A stretch of DNA of 17,667 bases from CAKRJP01 sp963597615. Its GTDB lineage: Bacteria; Bacillota; Clostridia; Lachnospirales; Lachnospiraceae. The translations under genes and the position numbers were made by a program. Below are positions 7,687 through 14,657 of the stretch, piece after piece; the first letter of the stretch is position 1; each line of letters starts with the position of its first letter. The stretch spans positions 1 to 17,667 of the forward strand of contig CAVBQS010000015.1 in assembly GCA_963597615.1 (NCBI GenBank). The letters run 5' to 3'. The notes beneath the pieces were generated by a model. It saw only the letters and a list, made by a program, of their open reading frames with translations. It was not told the origin of the DNA and made no database searches.

Positions 7687-7715
7687 TTGACAGTCAAAGA
7701 TGGCAGTGCTATTCT
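7687..7715 (+). promoter_or_regulatory. Promoter of the Rrf2-nifS-nifU-mnmA cluster
   Basis: TTGACA (7687-7692), a 17-base spacer and TATTCT (7710-7715), with the extended -10 dinucleotide TG at 7707-7708. The leader is about 48 bases. It contains ATATCC (7727-7732) and GGAATT (7746-7751) as a loose inverted pair, which could be an Rrf2 operator just downstream of the start site. The promoter is well supported; the operator is speculative. Confidence 0.7.
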
Positions 7716-7769
7716 ACATGAGGATGATATCCAAGCATATTACTAGGAATTAAAAAGGAAGGTGGATTT

Positions 7770-8231
7770 ATGAAGCTTTCTACAAAAGGAAGATACGGTC
7801 TTCGGGCCATGATAGACTTGGCCAGATATAGCGAGGATGCGCCGGTATCCATTAGCAGTATTGCAGCCAGACAAGGGCTTTCTGATGGATATTTGGAACA
7901 GCTGGTAGCCCTCCTTAGAAAAGCAGGACTTGTAAAGAGTATCAGGGGCGCTTCCGGTGGATATGTTCTCACCAAAGATCCAAAGAACATTTCCGTAGGG
8001 GACGTGCTAAGAGCCTTGGAAGGAAGTTTAGAGCCTGTAAAGTGCTCAGCTTTTTATGATGGAGAAGGATGTACCGCTGCCGGAGGATGTGTTACCAAGT
8101 ATGTGTGGCAGAAAATCAATGACAGTATTAATCGCACCGTAGATGAAATGACCTTAGATGAGCTGGTAAAGGAAAGTAAGAGCTTAAATCCGAAAGGGTC
8201 TTCAGAAAACAGGGTGCAGTGCGAGAAATAA
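7770..8231 (+). CDS. Rrf2-family transcriptional regulator, IscR-like
   Basis: This is a 153-residue winged-helix regulator beginning with the family hallmark MKLSTKGRYGLRAMIDLA. The wing follows at IRGASGGYVLTKDP (58-71). Three cysteines, C92, C101 and C107, sit where IscR has its [2Fe-2S] ligands (Cx8Cx5C here, Cx5Cx5C in E. coli IscR). A cluster-sensing role is therefore likely, although CymR-type sulfur regulation is an alternative for a Firmicute. AAGGAAGG (7755-7762) is 7 bases before ATG 7770. It is the first gene of the cluster and sits 50 bases before the cysteine desulfurase, so feedback control of Fe-S and sulfur mobilisation is the natural reading. The identity of the bound cofactor is an inference. 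Confidence 0.92.
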   Translation: MKLSTKGRYGLRAMIDLARYSEDAPVSISSIAARQGLSDGYLEQLVALLRKAGLVKSIRGASGGYVLTKDPKNISVGDVLRALEGSLEPVKCSAFYDGEGCTAAGGCVTKYVWQKINDSINRTVDEMTLDELVKESKSLNPKGSSENRVQCEK

Positions 8232-8281
8232 TAACTTATGCGCCCAGAGAGAATTTAACAAGGTTAAGGGAGGAAGGTAAA

Positions 8282-9466
8282 ATGAGCAGATTCGTTTATT
8301 TAGATAATGCAGCCACCACAAAGACTGCACCAGAAGTTGTGGAGGCTATGCTTCCATATTTTACAGAGAAGTTTGGAAACCCATCCAGCGTATATAGCTT
8401 CTCTTCTGGAAACAAAGAAGACATTACAAAACAAAGAGAGATCATAGCAGATGCTTTGGGAGCAAATGCCAATGAGATTTATTTTACTGCGGGAGGTTCG
8501 GAGTCAGATAACTGGGCTCTTAAGGCTACTGCAGAAGCTTATGAAAATAAAGGTAAGCATATTATTACCACTAAGATTGAACATCATGCCATTCTCCACA
8601 CAGCAGAGTATTTGGAGAAGAGAGGATTTGAGGTGACTTATGTAGATGTAGATGCGGATGGTAAGGTGAGGCTTGATGAGCTTGAGGCAGCGATTCGTCC
8701 AAACACCATCCTTATTTCTGTAATGTATGCCAATAATGAGATTGGAACCATTCAGCCTATTAAAGAAATTGGTCAGATTGCCCATGATCACAAGATTTTG
8801 TTTCATACCGATGCGGTACAGGCCTTTGGACAGGTGCCTATCAATGTAGATGAATGTCATATTGACATGTTAAGTGCCAGTGGTCATAAACTAAATGGAC
8901 CAAAGGGAATTGGTTTCTTATATATCCGTAAGGGAGTAAAGATTCGTTCCTTTGTTCATGGAGGAGCTCAGGAGAGAAAACGTCGTGCAGGTACAGAAAA
9001 TGTTCCTGGAATCATTGGACTTGGAACTGCTGTATCCCGTGCAGTGAAATCTATGGAAGAGAGAACTTCCTATGAGAAGGAACTTAGAGACTATTTGATT
9101 GAGCGAGTAATGGCAGAGATTCCTTATACCAAATTAAATGGACATAAGACAGATCGCTTGCCAAATAATGCTAATTTTAGTTTCCAGTTTATCGAAGGGG
9201 AGTCTATGTTGATTATGTTAGATATGAAGGGGATTTGCGGATCCAGTGGATCAGCCTGCACTTCCGGATCCTTAGACCCATCTCACGTACTTTTGGCTAT
9301 TGGCCTGCCTCACGAAATCGCCCACGGATCTCTTCGTCTTACCTTAAATGAAGAGATTACCAAAGACGACATCGATTATGTAGTAGATAACCTGAAGGAG
9401 ATTGTGGCAAGACTTCGTTCTATGTCCCCTCTTTATGAAGATTTTATCAAAAAGCAGAATGCGTAA
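8282..9466 (+). CDS. nifS: Cysteine desulfurase (NifS/IscS family)
   Basis: This PLP enzyme converts cysteine to alanine and carries the released sulfur as a persulfide, which it passes to the scaffold and to MnmA. The 394-residue protein shows YLDNAATT at its start, H102 in KIEHHA, D177 and Q180 in HTDAVQ, the PLP lysine K203 in SGHKLNGPKG and the persulfide cysteine C326 in SGSACTSG, in the flexible loop of group I (IscS/NifS) enzymes. I chose ATG 8282, preceded by GGGAGG at 8268-8273 (8 bases). The longer open frame from GTG 8219 overlaps the end of the Rrf2 gene, and its extra 21 residues do not resemble the family. It lies 35 bases before the scaffold gene, in the same operon. Confidence 0.96.
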   Translation: MSRFVYLDNAATTKTAPEVVEAMLPYFTEKFGNPSSVYSFSSGNKEDITKQREIIADALGANANEIYFTAGGSESDNWALKATAEAYENKGKHIITTKIEHHAILHTAEYLEKRGFEVTYVDVDADGKVRLDELEAAIRPNTILISVMYANNEIGTIQPIKEIGQIAHDHKILFHTDAVQAFGQVPINVDECHIDMLSASGHKLNGPKGIGFLYIRKGVKIRSFVHGGAQERKRRAGTENVPGIIGLGTAVSRAVKSMEERTSYEKELRDYLIERVMAEIPYTKLNGHKTDRLPNNANFSFQFIEGESMLIMLDMKGICGSSGSACTSGSLDPSHVLLAIGLPHEIAHGSLRLTLNEEITKDDIDYVVDNLKEIVARLRSMSPLYEDFIKKQNA

Positions 9467-9501
9467 AATATAGGTGTTTGTAAAAAAGGAGAAGATTAAT
9501 T

Positions 9502-9945
9502 ATGTATACAGAAAAGGTTATGGATCACTTTCAGCATCCAAGAAATGTAGGAGAAATTGAAAACCCAAGTGGTGTTGGTACCGTAGGTAATGCAAAGTGT
9601 GGAGACATTATGAGAATCTTCCTGGATATTGATGACAACCAGGTGATTCAGGATGTAAAGTTCAAAACCTTTGGATGTGGCGCTGCAGTGGCAACTAGCA
9701 GTATGGCTACTGAGATGGTAAAGGGAAAGACGGTTCAGGAAGCTATGGAAGTTACCAACAAGGCAGTTATGGAAGCCTTAGACGGACTTCCACCGGTAAA
9801 GGTTCACTGTTCTTTGCTGGCAGAAGAGGCAATTCACGCCGCCCTTTGGGATTATGCAGAGAAGAATGGCATTAAAATTGAAGGTCTTAAGAAACCAAAG
9901 TCTGATATTCACGAAGGTGAAGAAGACGAGGCGGAAGAATATTAA
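9502..9945 (+). CDS. nifU: Fe-S cluster assembly scaffold, NifU/IscU N-terminal type
   Basis: The 147-residue scaffold receives sulfur from the desulfurase and builds [2Fe-2S] or [4Fe-4S] clusters. The three ligand cysteines are C33 (in AKCGD, with D35), C59 (in FGCGAAVA) and C103 (in VHCSLLAEEA, preceded by H102), exactly the IscU set. The protein has only the IscU-like domain, lacking the ferredoxin and C-terminal domains of full nitrogen-fixation NifU, and ends in a short acidic tail. AAGGAG (9486-9491) precedes ATG 9502. No hscA, hscB or ferredoxin follows; the operon continues to mnmA after 25 bases. The minimal desulfurase-scaffold pair is common in Clostridia. Confidence 0.95.
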   Translation: MYTEKVMDHFQHPRNVGEIENPSGVGTVGNAKCGDIMRIFLDIDDNQVIQDVKFKTFGCGAAVATSSMATEMVKGKTVQEAMEVTNKAVMEALDGLPPVKVHCSLLAEEAIHAALWDYAEKNGIKIEGLKKPKSDIHEGEEDEAEEY

Positions 9946-9970
9946 GATTCAGAAAGTATAGAGAATTTCT

Positions 9971-11056
9971 ATGGAAAAGAAAAAGGTTGTAGTAGGTATG
10001 TCCGGAGGAGTTGACTCCTCTGTGGCAGCTTGGCTATTAAAACAGCAAGGATATGATGTGATTGGCGTCACCATGCAGATTTGGCAGGATGAGGATGAAA
10101 GCACCCTGGAAGAACATGGGGGCTGCTGTGGCCTTAGTGCCGTAGATGATGCCAGACGAGTGGCGGCAAGCCTCGAGATTCCCTATTATGTAATGAATTT
10201 TAAACAGGATTTTAAGGAAAATGTCATAGACTATTTCGTTGATGAATATGTAAATGGACGGACGCCGAACCCCTGTATTGCCTGTAACCGATATGTAAAA
10301 TGGGAATCTCTTTTAAAGCGCAGCATGGACATTGGAGCGGATTATATTGCCACCGGTCACTATGCTAGAGTGGACAAACTCCCAAATGGAAGATACAGTA
10401 TCCGCACCTCTAAGACCGCCGCCAAAGATCAAACTTATGCGCTTTATAATTTGACCCAAGAGCAATTGTCAAAGACCCTTATGCCGGTAGGAGACTATGC
10501 CAAGGATGCCATTCGTAAAATGGCCGATGATATCGGACTTTTGGTGGCTCACAAACCGGATAGTCAGGATATTTGCTTTGTGTCTGATGGAGACTATGCC
10601 TCCTATATTGAAGAAAATACAGAGTACAAATCCAGGCCAGGAAATTTTGTCTTATCAGATGGCAGGGTAGTGGGGACCCATAAAGGAATCATCCACTATA
10701 CTGTAGGTCAGAGAAAGGGCCTGGGCCTTTCTCTGGGGCATCCTGCCTTTGTATTGGAAATCCGGCCGGAAACCAATGAGGTAGTAGTGGGAACAAAGGA
10801 AGAATCTATGTCCTGCTATGTAAGAGCCAACCAGGTAAACTTTATGGCGGTAGAAGATTTAACAGAACCTAAGAGAGTATGGGGAAAGATTCGCTATAAT
10901 CATAAGGGAGCCTGGTGTACCGTAGAAAAAACCGGTGAAGATGAAATCTTATGTACCTTCGAGGAAGAACAAAGAGCCATAACCCCAGGCCAGGCAGTGG
11001 TCTTGTACGATGGAGAGTATGTTCTGGGAGGCGGAACCATTATTTCTGATAAATAA
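9971..11056 (+). CDS. mnmA: tRNA-specific 2-thiouridylase MnmA
   Basis: MnmA adds sulfur to the wobble uridine (U34) of tRNAs for Lys, Glu and Gln, using ATP and persulfide sulfur. The 361-residue protein has the PP-loop SGGVDSS at 11-17, the first catalytic cysteine C102 in TPNPCIACNRYVKW and the second C202 in SQDICFVSDGDY, then the central and C-terminal beta domains (about 205-361) containing YTVGQRKGLGL. The ribosome site before ATG 9971 is weak (only AGAAAG-like sequence at 9951-9956), which may lower its translation relative to nifU. Its place after the desulfurase couples the sulfur donor with a user. In E. coli the transfer runs through the TusA-E relay; many Firmicutes lack this relay and use a dedicated neighbouring desulfurase, so direct transfer from NifS is likely here but inferred. 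Confidence 0.97.
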   Translation: MEKKKVVVGMSGGVDSSVAAWLLKQQGYDVIGVTMQIWQDEDESTLEEHGGCCGLSAVDDARRVAASLEIPYYVMNFKQDFKENVIDYFVDEYVNGRTPNPCIACNRYVKWESLLKRSMDIGADYIATGHYARVDKLPNGRYSIRTSKTAAKDQTYALYNLTQEQLSKTLMPVGDYAKDAIRKMADDIGLLVAHKPDSQDICFVSDGDYASYIEENTEYKSRPGNFVLSDGRVVGTHKGIIHYTVGQRKGLGLSLGHPAFVLEIRPETNEVVVGTKEESMSCYVRANQVNFMAVEDLTEPKRVWGKIRYNHKGAWCTVEKTGEDEILCTFEEEQRAITPGQAVVLYDGEYVLGGGTIISDK

Positions 11057-11084
11057 ATTAACTAGGTGAATCAATAGGATAAAA

Positions 11085-11117
11085 ATGCGAAGGGGCTTAT
11101 GCAACTTCGTATTTTTT
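11085..11117 (+). terminator. Rho-independent terminator after mnmA
   Basis: ATGCGAAG (11085-11092) pairs with CTTCGTAT (11105-11112), with one G-U pair and a 12-base loop, followed by a run of T to 11117. It separates the sulfur cluster from the next gene. Confidence 0.72.
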
Positions 11118-11147
11118 CTATAATTTTTCAAAGCAAGAGGGAAAAGA

Positions 11148-11972
11148 ATGTTAGACAATAAAGATTTATTATTTTCAGATTGCCATATGCACACATCCTT
11201 TTCGGGGGATTCCGAAACTCCCCCGGAGGAAATGATCAAGAGGGCCATTGACCTGGGCTTGCCCCATATTTGCATTACCGATCATGAGGACCATGAATAT
11301 GCCTATGACGGGGTAGAATTTACCTTTGATACAAAAGAATATTTTCGAGTATTGCAGGATCTGCGAGAAAAATATAAGTCACGAATTTCTATTGGAATTG
11401 GGGTGGAGATAGGCCTAGAACCCCAGTGGGGACCTTATTATGATAACTATGTAAAATCAGAATCCTTTGATTTTGTCATTGGGTCGGTGCACTTAATCGG
11501 TGGAGAGGACCCCTATGATCGTACTATTTTTAAAGATAAAAGGGATGAGGATGTCTACAGACAGACCTTTATAGAAACCCTAAAAGATATACAGGTGACC
11601 CATGAATTTGATGTCTTGGGTCATATGGATTATGTGGTAAGATACGGAAGCTTCCGGGAAAAAGACTACAGCTACAAAAAATTTGCAGATGAAATCGAAG
11701 AAATTTTAAAATTTTTAATCCATCAGGGCAAGGGACTGGAGTTAAATACAGCGGGATTTAAATATGGACTCCCCTTTGCTCATCCCCTTCCAGATATTTT
11801 AAAAAGATACAGGGAATTAGGGGGAGAAATTATCACAATCGGGGCAGATGCCCATAAGCCAGACCACATAGCCTATGATTTCCAAAAAGTCAAGGGGATT
11901 TTGCAAGACTGCGGTTTCAAATATTACACAGAATTTTGGGAAAGAAAGCCAGTTTTTAAACAAGTTCTATAA
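11148..11972 (+). CDS. PHP-family phosphatase, histidinol-phosphatase (HisK/HisJ)-like
   Basis: This 274-residue PHP-domain metalloenzyme has its metal ligands in family order: H13 and H15 in DCHMHTSFSGD, H46 in TDHE, E87 in GVEIG, H115 in GSVHL, H159 in LGHMDY, and D234 and H236 in GADAHKP. This is the set of the trinuclear histidinol-phosphatase group, which releases histidinol in histidine synthesis. No other his gene is present, so the substrate is not confirmed; another phosphoester is possible. AAGAGGG (11135-11141) precedes ATG 11148. It follows the mnmA terminator. A TATAAT at 11119-11124 lacks a convincing -35, so its promoter is unclear, and I saw no clean terminator after the stop. 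Confidence 0.85.
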   Translation: MLDNKDLLFSDCHMHTSFSGDSETPPEEMIKRAIDLGLPHICITDHEDHEYAYDGVEFTFDTKEYFRVLQDLREKYKSRISIGIGVEIGLEPQWGPYYDNYVKSESFDFVIGSVHLIGGEDPYDRTIFKDKRDEDVYRQTFIETLKDIQVTHEFDVLGHMDYVVRYGSFREKDYSYKKFADEIEEILKFLIHQGKGLELNTAGFKYGLPFAHPLPDILKRYRELGGEIITIGADAHKPDHIAYDFQKVKGILQDCGFKYYTEFWERKPVFKQVL

Positions 11973-11998
11973 AAATATGAAAACCTCAGGAATTACCC

Positions 11999-12027
11999 TT
12001 GAATTTTGGTATTTTATTTAGTACAAT
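11999..12027 (+). promoter_or_regulatory. Promoter of gap and the glycolytic block
   Basis: TTGAAT (11999-12004), a 17-base spacer and TACAAT (12022-12027). The predicted start near 12034 gives a leader of about 89 bases. The leader holds a small hairpin, GACTG (12082-12086) with CAGTC (12093-12097), and then the strong site AGGAGG at 12109-12114, 8 bases before ATG. No regulator gene of the CggR type precedes gap. Confidence 0.65.
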
Positions 12028-12122
12028 TAAACACGGTTGATGAATCTTTAACGAAAACGTTGAAGATAATAATTTCAAAAAGACTGCGTCGTCAGTCAAA
12101 AAGACATTAGGAGGAATTTATA

Positions 12123-13136
12123 ATGGCAGTAAAAGTAGCGATTAATGGATTCGGACGTATTGGACGTCTTGCATTCAGACAGATGTTCGGAGCAGAGGGA
12201 TATGAAGTAGTAGCAATCAACGACTTGACATCTCCTAAGATGCTTGCTCACCTGTTAAAGTATGATTCTTCTCAGGGAAAATATGCTTTAGCTGATACTG
12301 TTGAAGCTGGAGAAGATTCTATCACAGTTGATGGAAAAGAAATCAAGATCTACGCTTTCCCAGATGCTAACAATTGCCCATGGGGAGAGTTGGGTGTAGA
12401 CGTTGTATTAGAGTGTTCAGGATTCTATACATCTAAAGAGAAGGCATCTGCACATATCAATGCAGGAGCTAGAAAAGTTGTTATCTCTGCACCAGCTGGT
12501 AATGACCTGCCAACTATCGTATATAATGTAAACCATGAGACATTGAAGGCTGAGGATACAGTAATTTCTGCTGCATCTTGTACAACAAACTGTCTTGCAC
12601 CTATGGCTCAGGCACTTAACAACCTTGCTCCAATCAAGTCTGGTATCATGTGTACAATTCACGCTTACACAGGTGATCAGATGACACTTGATGGACCACA
12701 GAGAAAGGGTGACCTTAGAAGATCTCGTGCAGCTGCAGTTAACATCGTTCCTAACAGCACAGGTGCTGCTAAGGCAATCGGTCTTGTTATCCCAGAGCTT
12801 AACGGAAAGCTTATCGGATCTGCACAGCGTGTACCAACTCCTACAGGATCTACAACTATCCTTACAGCTGTAGTTGAAGGAAATGTAACAGTTGATCAGA
12901 TTAACGAGGCTATGAAGGCTGCTTCTAACGAGTCATTTGGTTACAACACAGACCAGATCGTTTCTAGCGATATCGTTGGAATGAGATTTGGATCATTATT
13001 TGATGCTACTCAGACAATGGTACTTCCATTAGAGAATGGCACAACAGAGGTACAGGTAGTATCTTGGTATGATAATGAGAACTCTTACACAAGCCAGATG
13101 GTTAGAACAATCAAATACTTCTCAGAATTAGCTTAA
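12123..13136 (+). CDS. gap: Glyceraldehyde-3-phosphate dehydrogenase, NAD-type
   Basis: This enzyme oxidises glyceraldehyde-3-phosphate to 1,3-bisphosphoglycerate with NAD reduction, in the cytosol. The 337-residue protein shows the Rossmann start INGFGRIGR (7-15), aspartate D34 at the adenosine ribose position (INDL), favouring NAD over NADP, the catalytic cysteine C153 in SAASCTTNC, the partner histidine H180 in TIHAYTGDQ, and the closing WYDNENSYTSQMVRT. Its full length matches the family. It has a near-ideal ribosome site. Codon use is strongly biased: threonine is almost always ACA and I saw no in-frame ACC, which fits very high expression. A strong hairpin with a T run follows the stop, so only part of the transcripts probably reach pgk. 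Confidence 0.98.
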   Translation: MAVKVAINGFGRIGRLAFRQMFGAEGYEVVAINDLTSPKMLAHLLKYDSSQGKYALADTVEAGEDSITVDGKEIKIYAFPDANNCPWGELGVDVVLECSGFYTSKEKASAHINAGARKVVISAPAGNDLPTIVYNVNHETLKAEDTVISAASCTTNCLAPMAQALNNLAPIKSGIMCTIHAYTGDQMTLDGPQRKGDLRRSRAAAVNIVPNSTGAAKAIGLVIPELNGKLIGSAQRVPTPTGSTTILTAVVEGNVTVDQINEAMKAASNESFGYNTDQIVSSDIVGMRFGSLFDATQTMVLPLENGTTEVQVVSWYDNENSYTSQMVRTIKYFSELA

Positions 13137-13183
13137 TTCTAGTGATTCGAGTATTGATATAGTTTTTTAAGTAAGACTCAAAA

Positions 13184-13216
13184 AGGGGTCCGGTCTTATG
13201 GACCGGACTCCTTTTC
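13184..13216 (+). terminator. Strong terminator hairpin between gap and pgk
   Basis: AGGGGTCCGGTC (13184-13195) pairs with GACCGGACTCCT (13201-13212) over 12 bp with one G-U pair and a 5-base loop, followed by TTTT. GC content is far above the surroundings. Because I find no strong promoter between it and pgk, it is best read as a partial terminator that lets gap be made in excess. Confidence 0.85.
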
Positions 13217-13223
13217 ATTATGT

Positions 13224-13244
13224 AAGCAAAATCTGATTTTGCTT
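13224..13244. repeat. Perfect 9-bp inverted repeat in the pgk leader
   Basis: AAGCAAAAT (13224-13232) and ATTTTGCTT (13236-13244) flank CTG. It begins 8 bases after the T run of the gap terminator and ends 33 bases before pgk. It could be a 5' stabilising hairpin for a processed pgk message, an operator, or a secondary hairpin; sequence alone does not decide. Confidence 0.6.
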
Positions 13245-13277
13245 TAAGAGTAAGATATAGCAATGGAGGATATACAT

Positions 13278-14471
13278 ATGCTGAATAAGAAATCCGTAGA
13301 TGATATTAATGTAAAAGGCTTAAAAGTTTTAGTAAGATGTGATTTCAATGTTCCATTGATCGATGGAAAGATCACAGATGAGAACCGTTTGGTTGCAGCA
13401 CTTCCTACAATCAAGAAGTTAGTTGCAGATGGCGGAAAGATCATCCTTTGCTCACACCTTGGAAAACCGAAGGGAGAGCCAAAGCCTGAATTATCTTTAG
13501 CTCCAGTAGCTGTTCGTTTGTCTGAGCTTCTTGGACAGGAAGTTAAGTTTGCTGCTGATCCTGAAGTTGTAGGACCAAACGCTAAGGCTGCGGTAGAAGC
13601 TATGAAAGATGGAGATATCGTTCTTCTTGAGAATACTCGTTACAGAGCAGAAGAGACAAAGAATGGAGAGGCATTCAGCAAAGAGTTAGCATCTTTATGT
13701 GATGTATTCGTAAATGACGCTTTTGGTACAGCTCACCGTGCACATTGCTCTAACGTAGGTGTTACACAGTTTGTTGATACTGCAGTTGTTGGTTACTTAA
13801 TGCAAAAAGAGATTGATTTCCTTGGAAATGCAGTTAACAACCCGGAGAGACCATTTGCAGCAATCCTTGGAGGAGCTAAGGTTTCTAGTAAGATTTCTGT
13901 TATCGAGAACCTTCTTGATAAGGTAGATACCTTGATCATCGGTGGTGGTATGTCTTATACCTTCAGCAAGGCTCAGGGAGGAAGCGTTGGATCTTCTCTT
14001 CTTGAAGCAGATTACTGCGACTATGCTTTAGATATGATCAAGAAAGCCCAGGAGAAGGGTGTGAAGTTATTACTTCCAGTTGATACTGTAATTGCTGACG
14101 AGTTCTCTAACGATGCTAACACAAAGGTTGTTAAGGCTGGCGAGATTCCAGAGGGATGGCAGGGACTTGACATTGGACCTGAGACTATCAAAATCTTCAG
14201 CGAAGCAGTTGCTGAGGCTAAGACTGTTGTATGGAACGGACCAATGGGATGCTTTGAGATGCCTAATTTTGCTACAGGAACAGAGGCAATTGCTAAGGTT
14301 CTTGCAGATATCGATGCTGTTACAATTATCGGTGGTGGAGATTCCGCAGCTGCTGTTAACCAGTTAGGATATGGCGACAAGATGACCCATATCTCAACAG
14401 GTGGTGGAGCTTCCCTTGAATTCCTTGAGGGTAAAGAGCTTCCAGGTGTAGCTGCTGCTAATGATAAGTAA
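13278..14471 (+). CDS. pgk: Phosphoglycerate kinase
   Basis: This kinase transfers phosphate from 1,3-bisphosphoglycerate to ADP, the first ATP-yielding step of glycolysis. The 397-residue monomeric kinase shows RCDFNVPL at 20-27, SHLGKPKG at 59-66, LLENTRY, VNDAFGTAHRAH, GGAKVSSKI, the hinge region and the nucleotide-site motifs WNGPMGCFE, GGGDSAAA and STGGGASLEFLEG near the end. I chose ATG 13278, with GGAGG at 13265-13269 spaced 8 bases. The in-frame ATG 13263 lies in the ribosome site itself and would add five residues not seen in the family. Codon use is highly biased like gap. It is followed by a 58-bp palindrome before tpiA. Confidence 0.98.
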   Translation: MLNKKSVDDINVKGLKVLVRCDFNVPLIDGKITDENRLVAALPTIKKLVADGGKIILCSHLGKPKGEPKPELSLAPVAVRLSELLGQEVKFAADPEVVGPNAKAAVEAMKDGDIVLLENTRYRAEETKNGEAFSKELASLCDVFVNDAFGTAHRAHCSNVGVTQFVDTAVVGYLMQKEIDFLGNAVNNPERPFAAILGGAKVSSKISVIENLLDKVDTLIIGGGMSYTFSKAQGGSVGSSLLEADYCDYALDMIKKAQEKGVKLLLPVDTVIADEFSNDANTKVVKAGEIPEGWQGLDIGPETIKIFSEAVAEAKTVVWNGPMGCFEMPNFATGTEAIAKVLADIDAVTIIGGGDSAAAVNQLGYGDKMTHISTGGGASLEFLEGKELPGVAAANDK

Positions 14472-14522
14472 GCTCTTAGCGAAAACAAGCGTAAGCGTAG
14501 TTTGAGCCTTAGAGATTACTTA

Positions 14523-14580
14523 GTTCATCGCACTAGGCTCGTCCGAGCCTAGTGCGACGGACGAGCCTAGTAAGGTGAAC
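14523..14580. repeat. 58-bp nested palindrome between pgk and tpiA
   Basis: An outer imperfect inverted repeat joins GTTCATC (14523-14529) with GGTGAAC (14574-14580), and continues inward as the perfect 14-bp arms ACTAGGCTCGTCCG (14532-14545) and CGGACGAGCCTAGT (14558-14571). A second, incompatible hairpin pairs CGCACTAGGCTC (14529-14540) with GAGCCTAGTGCG (14545-14556) around a 4-base loop. CGAGCCTAGT therefore occurs twice in direct orientation (14544 and 14562), competing for one partner. No T run follows, so it is not a standard terminator. A smaller inverted repeat, GTAGCG (14594-14599) with CGCTAC (14610-14615), lies downstream. The whole 186-base gap contains no gene. Confidence 0.85.
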
Positions 14581-14657
14581 ATACCCGTTTCACGTAGCGG
14601 AGGGATGAACGCTACAAGCTGAACATCCCCTATATATATAAAAGGAGATTTGAAAAA

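Noticed and set aside
7591..7746. Open frame of 51 codons from ATG 7591 between the GGDEF gene and the Rrf2 gene
   Set aside because: No ribosome site fits the ATG. The AAGGAGGG inside the frame is part of the GGDEF terminator stem region, and the frame crosses the terminator hairpin and the Rrf2 promoter. The translation resembles nothing I recognise.
8219..8281. Longer cysteine desulfurase frame starting at GTG 8219
   Set aside because: It overlaps the Rrf2 gene end, has no ribosome site, and precedes the family-typical start at ATG 8282, which has GGGAGG 8 bases upstream.
11119..11124. TATAAT as -10 of the histidinol-phosphatase-like gene
   Set aside because: There is no acceptable -35 at 16-18 bases, and the motif sits directly on the end of the mnmA terminator T run.
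14021..14488. 155-codon antisense frame opposite pgk
   Set aside because: It is a shadow of the biased codon use of pgk, with a low-complexity serine/proline-rich product and no supporting start signal.
14472..14657. Riboswitch or small RNA gene in the pgk-tpiA gap
   Set aside because: The repeats are clear, but I could not match them to any known riboswitch or RNA family and no promoter is visible, so the region is reported only as a palindromic element.
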